From the NCBI GenBank assembly GCA_017577485.1, contig PKRI01000002.1, positions 62,001 through 126,000 on the forward strand: DNA of 64,000 nucleotides, in the 5' to 3' direction. Position 1 is the stretch's first letter. Each line of letters begins with the position of its first letter. A model generated the notes under the pieces. It was not told the origin of the DNA. It ran no database searches and was given only the letters and a program-made list of their open reading frames with translations. Shown here piece after piece: positions 58,384-64,000 of the stretch. The translations under genes and the position numbers were made by a program. This DNA comes from Bacillota bacterium. GTDB lineage: Bacteria; Bacillota; Sulfobacillia; Thermaerobacterales; RSA17.

Positions 58384-58758
58384 GTGAGCGAGGAGCGGGC
58401 CCAAACCGCCGCCACAACCGCCTCGACGCCCGCCGGGGGCGCCTTCGAACCTTACCTGGTGTTCAAGCAGATGGAGCACCGGGGGCCCATGGAGAGCGAG
58501 TACACCGTGCTGGCCCCCAACGCCGAGATGGCGCTGGCCATGGCCCAGGAGAACTTCATGCGCCGGCAGGAAGCGCCCTACAACCTGATGGTGGTCCGGG
58601 AGCGGGACATCGTCCGCCTGCCCGAGGAACTCCGCCAGGCGCTGGTGCGGACCATGCCCCGGGACTACCGCAGCGTGCCGGCCTACGCCCACGTGGCCAG
58701 GCGCTGGCAGGAGTTGAAGTTGGCCACGGGCGACGACGCGCCGGCCCCCCGCCGGTGA
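58384..58758 (+). CDS. paaB: Phenylacetyl-CoA epoxidase subunit PaaB
   Basis: 124-residue structural subunit that bridges the PaaAC complexes. The core is YLVFKQMEHRGPMESEYTVL and NAEMALAMAQENFMRRQEA, as in other PaaBs. The GTG at 58384 follows GGGGGAGG. Slightly longer than average because of a 20-residue Ala/Thr-rich N-terminus. Confidence 0.92.
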   Translation: MSEERAQTAATTASTPAGGAFEPYLVFKQMEHRGPMESEYTVLAPNAEMALAMAQENFMRRQEAPYNLMVVRERDIVRLPEELRQALVRTMPRDYRSVPAYAHVARRWQELKLATGDDAPAPRR

Positions 58759-58771
58759 GAGGAGGGCGACC

Positions 58772-59599
58772 ATGACGGCGCTGCCGCGGGTGACGACTGC
58801 TGACCAGGCCCGGGCCGACGCCGGCTTTCACCGCGCCCTGGTGGAACTGCTGTACCAGGCGGCCGACGACGACCTGATCCTGGCCCAGCGGGGCGCCGAG
58901 TGGCTGGGCCTGGTGCCCCACATCGAGGAGGACGTGGCCTTCTCGTCCATCACCCAGGACATGACCGGCCACGCCCTGGCCCTGTACCAGCTGCTGGAGG
59001 AACTGGGCGAGGGCCAGGCCGATCACCTGGCCTACTTCCGGGAGCCGTCGGCTTACCGCTGCGCCGTGCTGGCCGAGCGCCCCAACGGCGAGGGCACGTA
59101 CCTGGACTCGCCCCGCTTCGACTGGGCCTACACGGTGGTGCGGCAGTACGTGTACCAGCGGTTCAAGCGGCTGCGGCTGGAGGCCATGGTCAAGAGCCGC
59201 TACCAGCCCCTGGCCGACCTGGCCGAGAAGATGCTTCGGGAGCAGTTCTACCACCTCTACCACTGGGAAGTTTGGATGAAGCAGCTCACCGGCCGGACCG
59301 AGGAAGCCCAGCGGCGGATGACCGAGGCCTGGACCCGCGTGCTGGCCGACGCCCCGTCCCTGTCGTCGCTGGGGCCCGGGGAGCAGGAGATCCTTTCGTC
59401 CGGCGTGCTGCCCTGGTCCCTGGAGAAGCCCTTCCGCCAGGCCCTGGAGGAGTCGGCCCGCTCCTACGGGCTGCCGGCGCCGAATGCCTGGACGATGCCC
59501 GAGGTCAACGGCCGCGACGGGCGGCACAGCCCGGCGCTGCCGCCGATGCTGGAGCACATGGCCGAGGTCTACCGGATCGCGCCGGCCGGGGCCTGGTGA
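58772..59599 (+). CDS. paaC: Phenylacetyl-CoA epoxidase subunit PaaC
   Basis: 275-residue structural partner of PaaA, with a ferritin-like fold that has lost most metal ligands. Patterns: LLYQAADDDLILAQRGAEWL, PHIEEDVAFSSITQDMTGHA, and EKMLREQFYHLYHWEVWMKQ. ATG 58772 has GAGGAGG upstream. It follows paaB by 13 nt. Confidence 0.92.
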   Translation: MTALPRVTTADQARADAGFHRALVELLYQAADDDLILAQRGAEWLGLVPHIEEDVAFSSITQDMTGHALALYQLLEELGEGQADHLAYFREPSAYRCAVLAERPNGEGTYLDSPRFDWAYTVVRQYVYQRFKRLRLEAMVKSRYQPLADLAEKMLREQFYHLYHWEVWMKQLTGRTEEAQRRMTEAWTRVLADAPSLSSLGPGEQEILSSGVLPWSLEKPFRQALEESARSYGLPAPNAWTMPEVNGRDGRHSPALPPMLEHMAEVYRIAPAGAW

Positions 59600-59611
59600 G
59601 GAGGCGGCGTC

Positions 59612-60091
59612 GTGTCCGAGGCTGACCTGCAGTCCCGGGTCATGGCGGCCCTGGACGAAGTCATGGACCCCGAGATCCGCGGCCTCAGCCTGGTGGACCT
59701 GGGCATGGTGGAGCGGGTTGAGGTCGACGGCGGCCAGGTGCGGGTGCAGTTGATCCCCACCTACGTGGGCTGCCCGGCCCTGGGCCTGATGAAGGCCGAC
59801 GTGGAGCGGCGGCTGGCGGCCGTGCCCGGGGTCGAGTCGGTGACGGTGGAGTTCCTGCGCAAGCCCCTGTGGACCACCGACCGGATTACCCCGCGCGGCC
59901 GGGAGCGCCTCAAGGCGGTGGGCATCGCGCCGCCGGCGGGGTCAGGGCCCACCGAGCACTGGACCCCGGAGTGCCCTTACTGCGGGTCCACCCAGGTGCA
60001 CCGGGAGAACGTCTTCGGGCCCACGTCCTGCCGCAGCATCTTTTACTGCGACGCCTGCCGGAACCCGTTCGAGGCCATCAAGCCCGTCTGA
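59612..60091 (+). CDS. paaD: Phenylacetate pathway protein PaaD
   Basis: 159 residues. An N-terminal MIP18/DUF59 domain (DEVMDPEIRGLSLVDLGMVE; YVGCPALGLMKADVER) and a C-terminal four-cysteine zinc ribbon (CPYCG, then CDAC). PaaD helps insert the iron-sulfur cluster of the PaaE reductase. PaaE itself is not found after it, so the reductase must lie elsewhere. The GTG at 59612 has GAGGAGG upstream. Confidence 0.92.
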   Translation: MSEADLQSRVMAALDEVMDPEIRGLSLVDLGMVERVEVDGGQVRVQLIPTYVGCPALGLMKADVERRLAAVPGVESVTVEFLRKPLWTTDRITPRGRERLKAVGIAPPAGSGPTEHWTPECPYCGSTQVHRENVFGPTSCRSIFYCDACRNPFEAIKPV

Positions 60092-60108
60092 GGCCCGGCG
60101 GCCGCTGC

Positions 60109-60513
60109 TCAGGGCACCAGCTCCAGCACCGGGCCCGCTTCCTCCAGCAGCCGCAGGACGTTGCGCCCGTGGCGCAGCAGGTCCTCGGGACCGGCATCGG
60201 TGGCGTAGGCGGTCTCCAGCAGGATCATCGCGTCCCACAGTTGCCGGGCCAGCTCCGGATGCCGGCGCCGGAGCGGCGGGTCCACGTCGTGCAGGAAGGG
60301 GTGGGCCCGCCAGAACGCCTCTTCCCCGGCGGCAACGTCGCCGGCCTCGGTCAGCCGGATCATCTCCCGCATGTCGGCCACGGCGGCCTGGTAACGTTCG
60401 GGGGTGACGGGCCCTGCGCCGGTGTCCCGGGACGCCGCCAGCGCGATGACCAGGCCCAGGACCACGGTCACCGCCAGCACGCCGGCCACGACCCACCGGG
60501 CCTGCCCGGTCAC
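60109..60513 (-). CDS. Small membrane-anchored protein, unrecognised
   Basis: 134 residues: an N-terminal membrane helix (about 5-28), then a helical domain (YQAAVADMREMIRLTEAGDV; HPFLHDVDPPLRRRHPELAR). No metal motif is clear, though HPFLHD has paired histidines. The GTG start overlaps the stop of the preceding gene by 4 nt, making it the last gene of the run that includes ftsX-like and ftsE-like genes. Function unknown. Confidence 0.6.
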   Translation of the reverse strand: MTGQARWVVAGVLAVTVVLGLVIALAASRDTGAGPVTPERYQAAVADMREMIRLTEAGDVAAGEEAFWRAHPFLHDVDPPLRRRHPELARQLWDAMILLETAYATDAGPEDLLRHGRNVLRLLEEAGPVLELVP

Positions 60514-61520
60514 GACCGGCGCCGGCCTCCCGCGAACAGGAAGGCGCCGAGGATGACGATGGCGGCCAGCAGCACCCACAGCCAGGGCCCGGAGCCGGTG
60601 CCGGGCGACGCTTCAGGGGCTGCGGCCCCGGAGCCGCCCTGGTCGCCGGCGGCCGTGCCGTCCTGCGAGGTATCGGGCGCGTCCGGCGCCGGCTGGACGG
60701 TCTGGGCCTGCTCACCGCTTTCCCCGGAGGGCGCGCTGGAGCCGGCGGGTTCCTCAGCCACCGCCTCCGCGCCGGGCTCGCCGGCTTCGACGTAGACGAG
60801 AACGGCTTCGTCACCGTCGCCTTTGAGCAGCGAGCGCACCACGTAGAGGCCTTCCCACTGGAGCAGGTCCGTGGGGCCGTTGCCCACGCGGGCGTGGGCG
60901 TCCACCGGGTAGCTCCCGCTGCCGAAGGTGAAGCTGTACCGGGAGCCGTGGTGATGGCCGCCGTCCTCGTGAGCCGTCACCGCTTCGACCACACCGGCCG
61001 GTCCGGCGCGGAGGCTGAGGCGCTCCAGCAGCGCCTGACCGGCATCACTGAACAGGTGCCGGGCCACAAAGGCCGCAGCCTCTGCGCGGGTGGGCACGGC
61101 GGCAGCCTGATCGGCGGGCAGCGTCACGGCGCCGTCGAACAGCAGCCGATTGACATCGGCATAGGTGGCCTCCCCATCCAGCGATGCCACCAGTCCCTGC
61201 GACAGCGCCGCCTGCGCCAGCGCGTCGACGTCGGGCGTCTCCCCGCCCTCGCCGAGACGGTGGGCCAGCGCGGCCCAGGCGGCCAGATCCTTGAGGGTCA
61301 GCGGATCGTCAGGGAGGAAGACCGGCGCCTGCGGGATGATGCCGGCGCCCGACAGCATGACGATGTCGAAGCGGGCATCAACGAACTCGATATCGGCGAA
61401 CTGGGACTTTTCGTTGAGAATATGGGCAGCCGCGGGGGCGGCGAACGCCAGTGCCGCCGCCAGCACCAGGGTCAGGGTGGCCAGGCCTTGGCGATGGCTC
61501 CGACGGTGCATGCGAAGCAT
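60510..61520 (-). CDS. Secreted protein with degenerate SLH-like repeats and membrane tail
   Basis: 336 residues. Signal peptide (about 12-33), then parts that resemble S-layer homology units: GIIPQAPVFLPDDPLTLKDL with AAWAALAHRL, and LPADQAAAVPTRAEAAAFVA. A beta-rich part with HEDGGHHHGSRYSF follows, then an acidic Ala/Pro/Ser-rich linker (about 250-305) and a C-terminal membrane helix with a basic end. The architecture is sorting-signal-like but has no LPXTG. The histidine cluster could bind metal. The SLH call is tentative. Confidence 0.6.
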   Translation of the reverse strand: MLRMHRRSHRQGLATLTLVLAAALAFAAPAAAHILNEKSQFADIEFVDARFDIVMLSGAGIIPQAPVFLPDDPLTLKDLAAWAALAHRLGEGGETPDVDALAQAALSQGLVASLDGEATYADVNRLLFDGAVTLPADQAAAVPTRAEAAAFVARHLFSDAGQALLERLSLRAGPAGVVEAVTAHEDGGHHHGSRYSFTFGSGSYPVDAHARVGNGPTDLLQWEGLYVVRSLLKGDGDEAVLVYVEAGEPGAEAVAEEPAGSSAPSGESGEQAQTVQPAPDAPDTSQDGTAAGDQGGSGAAAPEASPGTGSGPWLWVLLAAIVILGAFLFAGGRRRS

Positions 61521-61538
61521 GTCTCGACTTCCTTTCGG

Positions 61539-62597
61539 TCAATTCGCTTCCGGCGGCTCGGGTGCCAGCCACAGGTAGCCGTTGTTCTGCTCGTAGCGCA
61601 TGGCGACGGCGCCGGGCAGCAGGGACCGCCCGTCCATCGCCAGCAGCGAGTTCTGGTAAATATCGGCCTGCACGTCGGGATCGCCGGGGTCCACGGGCAG
61701 GCCGTCGATGTAGATGGCCTCGATGCGGTACTGGATCCTGGTGGGCCCGGCCCGTTCCATCTGGCCCACCGCCAGCACATGGTAGGTGCCGAACGCACCC
61801 TCCATCACCGCGTCGAAGTACAGGTGATCGGCGCGCAGGTAGAAGCGCGGGCCGGTCAGCGACAGGCGCCCGCCTTCGACCCGGGCCGTGAACGGGTCGG
61901 GCAGGACCCGGTTCAGGGCGTCCTCCTCCAGGTGCCAGGTGCCCGGCTCCCGGCCCGGTACCGCCACGCGGTCCAGGCGCTGGAGCCGCCTGCCTGCTTC
62001 CTGGAAGAACGGGACGAACAGGTGCGGCCGCAGCCGCTCCCAGTCCTCGGCCACATCGTACAGCGCCAGCTGCAGTTCGTCACGGTTCACCGCGCCTCCA
62101 AGGCGCCGCTCGCGGGCCTGGGCCGCCGTTTCCACCGCGTCCAGCAGGTCGCGGTACCGCTGCAGCGTGTCCTGCTTGAGCCGCAGTTGAGCGTAGCGCC
62201 GGGCCGTCTCTTCCAGCGCCGCCACATCCTGCTGGATGAGGCGCGCCATCAGCCGCAGGTTGGCCAGCACGTCCACCAGGTCCTCGGCGCCCGACCACAG
62301 GCTGCCGAACGCCTGGCCCGCGTAAGCGTCGTAGAACTGGAGCCGGGCCGCCGCCGGGCCGGCGGCCTCTTCGTACAATGCCCGGGCCTCGGCCACTTCC
62401 GGCACCACCGCCGCCAGGCGCTGCTCGGTCTGCTCCACCTGCCGGCGGAGGAAGGCGGTGCTGTAGGTGGGTTCTTCCATGTCTTTCAGGAAGTGCAGGA
62501 AGACGCCGGTGACGTGGGCGGCGGCGGGACCGGCGGCGGCCAGCAGCAGCGCGGCGGCGGCCAGGAGGCCGGCCAGCGGCGGCACCCGGCCCGTCAC
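61539..62597 (-). CDS. Secreted coiled-coil protein linked to FtsEX-like transporter
   Basis: 352 residues. Signal peptide (about 5-27), helices likely to form a long coiled coil (AFLRRQVEQTEQRLAAVVPE; LIQQDVAALEETARRYAQLR; about 45-175), then a beta-rich C-terminal domain of about 150 residues (FTARVEGGRLSLTGPRFYLR; MRYEQNNGYLWLA). The ATG-side overlap with the ftsX-like gene is 4 nt. In other Bacillota FtsEX works with a coiled-coil peptidoglycan hydrolase; no hydrolase domain is seen here. Function unknown. Confidence 0.65.
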   Translation of the reverse strand: MTGRVPPLAGLLAAAALLLAAAGPAAAHVTGVFLHFLKDMEEPTYSTAFLRRQVEQTEQRLAAVVPEVAEARALYEEAAGPAAARLQFYDAYAGQAFGSLWSGAEDLVDVLANLRLMARLIQQDVAALEETARRYAQLRLKQDTLQRYRDLLDAVETAAQARERRLGGAVNRDELQLALYDVAEDWERLRPHLFVPFFQEAGRRLQRLDRVAVPGREPGTWHLEEDALNRVLPDPFTARVEGGRLSLTGPRFYLRADHLYFDAVMEGAFGTYHVLAVGQMERAGPTRIQYRIEAIYIDGLPVDPGDPDVQADIYQNSLLAMDGRSLLPGAVAMRYEQNNGYLWLAPEPPEAN

Positions 62598-63472
62598 GGC
62601 CGCTCCCGCCCCAGGGCCAGGTGGGCGGCCAGCAGGCTGGCGCCGAGACCCACGAGCGTCCCGGTCCCCAGCACCGCCGCCAGCGCCGGCAGCGGCGCCA
62701 GGTCCGGCACGGCGCCCAGCGGCAGCAGGCGGGCCAGGGTCAGGGCGGCCCGGTCCACCAGCAACAGCAGCGCGGCGCCCGCCAGCAGCGCGCCGAAGGC
62801 GCCCAGCAGGCCGCCCTCCAGCAGGAACTGGGCGCGAATCCCGGCGTCGGACACGCCCATCAGGCGCTGGATGCGGATCTCGGCGCCCCGGCTCAGGATC
62901 AGCAGGTGCATGGTCACCGTCACCATGAGGACCGCGGCGCCCAGGAAGCCCAGCGACACCGCCGTCCCAGCGGCGCGCAGGGCGGCGGCACCGGCCAGCA
63001 GGCCGGCCGCGTACTCCTGGCCGGACACCACCTCGTCGATGCCGGGCATGGCGGCCAGGGCCCGAACCACGGGCTCCACCGCCGCCGGGCCCGCGACGGT
63101 GATCTTGAGGCTGTCGGGGAACGGGTTGTCGGGGAAAGCCGCCTCAAGCCGCGCCCGTCCCGCGAAGACGCCGGCCAGCCGGCGGAAGGTTTCCTCCCGG
63201 CTGATGACGGTCACCGCACGCACGCCCTGGATCTGCCGCGCCTGCCGGGCCAGGGCGTCGGCGTCTGCGCCGGCGGCGACGAAGGCGCGGATGTTGACCT
63301 GCTGCTCCAGCAGCGCCGCCAGGCTGGACAGGGTCTGGCTCACCACCAGGAAGCCGCCGAACAGGAACAGCGCCAGGGCCACGATCAGAACGGCCGCCAG
63401 GCTGGCCCAGGGATGGCGGGCGGTTCCGTACCGGGCATCGCGCAGGCGGTAATACAGGGGCCACCAGTTCAC
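62594..63472 (-). CDS. FtsX-like ABC transporter membrane subunit
   Basis: 292 residues with the FtsX layout: one N-terminal helix (about 24-46), an extracytoplasmic domain (NIRAFVAAGADADALARQAR; VISREETFRRLAGVF), then three C-terminal helices (AAVLMVTVTMHLLIL, LLGAFGALLAGAALLLL and the last). FtsX couples ATP hydrolysis by FtsE to extracytoplasmic hydrolases. Start is GTG 63472, overlapping the ftsE-like stop by 4 nt. It may be FtsX itself or a paralogue with another partner. Confidence 0.82.
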   Translation of the reverse strand: MNWWPLYYRLRDARYGTARHPWASLAAVLIVALALFLFGGFLVVSQTLSSLAALLEQQVNIRAFVAAGADADALARQARQIQGVRAVTVISREETFRRLAGVFAGRARLEAAFPDNPFPDSLKITVAGPAAVEPVVRALAAMPGIDEVVSGQEYAAGLLAGAAALRAAGTAVSLGFLGAAVLMVTVTMHLLILSRGAEIRIQRLMGVSDAGIRAQFLLEGGLLGAFGALLAGAALLLLVDRAALTLARLLPLGAVPDLAPLPALAAVLGTGTLVGLGASLLAAHLALGRERP

Positions 63473-64000
63473 GGCCCGGACGCCCCCGGCGCCGGGCCGG
63501 GAGCCGGCAGGCCGGAAGCCGGCAAATCCCGGCCGGGCGGGCTGTAACCGCCCCGGTAGTCGGCGGTGACGCGGCCCCGCTCCAGCCGCACCACCCGGCG
63601 CTCGAGGCGCGATACCAGGTCGGCGGCGTGGGTGACGACCATGACGGTGGCCGGCCACTGCCGGTGTACCGTGTCCAGCACCCGGATCACGTGATCGGCG
63701 TTTTCGGGGTCCAGGTCGCCGGTGGGCTCGTCGGCCAGGATCAACTGCGGGCGATTCACCAGCGCCCGGGCGATGGCCACCCGCTGCTGCTCACCGCCGG
63801 ACAGTTCCGACGGGAAGCGGTCCATCTTGCCGGCCAGACCCACCAGGTCCAGCATCTCCCGGGCCCGGGCCGCCGCCTCCCGGGGCGGCACGCCCAGCAC
63901 CTCGGCGCCGTAAGCCACGTTCTCCAGCGCGGTCCTGGCCGGAAGCAGTTCGAAATGTTGAAAGATGATGCCGAGGCGGCGGCGCAGGCGGAAGGCCGGC
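63469..64000 (-). CDS. FtsE-like ABC transporter ATPase, 5' end outside window
   Basis: The visible 176 codons cover the Q-loop (RLGIIFQHFELLP), signature LSGGEQQRVAIARAL, Walker B LILADEPTGDLD and the H-loop VVTHAADL. The Walker A part lies beyond the right edge. The sequence RLRRRLGIIFQ and LENVAYG fits FtsE. The C-terminal 30 residues are Pro/Gly/Ala-rich (PPGRDLPASGLPAPGPAPGA), which is longer than usual. Operon with the ftsX-like gene and three downstream genes. Confidence 0.85.
   Translation of the reverse strand, partial: PAFRLRRRLGIIFQHFELLPARTALENVAYGAEVLGVPPREAAARAREMLDLVGLAGKMDRFPSELSGGEQQRVAIARALVNRPQLILADEPTGDLDPENADHVIRVLDTVHRQWPATVMVVTHAADLVSRLERRVVRLERGRVTADYRGGYSPPGRDLPASGLPAPGPAPGASGP

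Overview
This window comes from a very GC-rich, aerobic, spore-forming member of the Bacillota. Three kinds of evidence support that. Sporulation genes include ytrH and a ytrI-like gene beside dnaE, an alpha/beta-type small acid-soluble spore protein, a Spo0E-like phosphatase and possibly a SpoIIM-like protein. Aerobic-respiration genes include heme A and heme O synthesis, a cytochrome c maturation operon and a CuA-like cupredoxin. DnaE, citrate synthase, PfkA and Pyk also fit this group. The gene content and composition resemble Thermaerobacter, Symbiobacterium or Limnochorda types; the exact genus is inference.

Layout. 0-8 kb: ctaA-ctaB-midA-like, then nrdR-nrdJ (class II ribonucleotide reductase) behind a possible NrdR operator, then citrate synthase and a bidirectional terminator. 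8-13 kb: a moxR-DUF58-transglutaminase operon on the minus strand, divergent from a selenocysteine tRNA. 13-21 kb: a Crp/Fnr regulator, a DUF6514-like gene, an SASP gene, an aminotransferase, a lone murD, an HD phosphohydrolase and a vanW-ytrI-ytrH run carrying three palindromes. 21-26 kb: a GNAT enzyme, dnaE, and a PgpA-like phosphatase. 26-29.5 kb: a decayed stretch holding three broken genes (DinB, SRPBCC, cytidine deaminase) around intact DUF1992 and MFS genes, next to a low-GC patch. 29.5-32.6 kb: a cupredoxin, ZIP-like transporter and secreted beta-propeller run. 32.7-36.2 kb: thiamine pyrophosphokinase-pfkA-pyk. 36-40 kb: a Spo0E-like gene with a near-consensus promoter, a Gln-rich protein, tRNA-Leu(CAA), and an ECF sigma/anti-sigma pair. 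40-48.6 kb: a tight seven-gene cytochrome c maturation operon with two thioredoxin fusions and an embedded D,D-carboxypeptidase. 48.6-52.7 kb: a sulfurtransferase, two small genes, a luciferase-like oxidoreductase, an inverted-repeat element and a methyltransferase. 52.8-60.1 kb: aromatic catabolism (hpaD, hpaB, a Crp/Fnr regulator, paaX, paaABCD). 60.1-64 kb: an FtsE/FtsX-like transporter with three secreted or membrane proteins, running off the right edge.

How the parts fit. Heme A synthesis, cytochrome c maturation and the CuA-like protein all serve a terminal-oxidase respiratory chain. The aromatic region joins two oxygen-dependent routes, 4-hydroxyphenylacetate by HpaB/HpaD and phenylacetyl-CoA by PaaABCD. 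Neither route has its reductase (HpaC, PaaE) in view. PaaX, and perhaps the Crp/Fnr protein, probably control it. The least explained parts are the fusion proteins in the cytochrome c operon, the FtsEX-linked secreted proteins, the inverted-repeat element at 51.7 kb and the palindromes in the ytrI-like tail.
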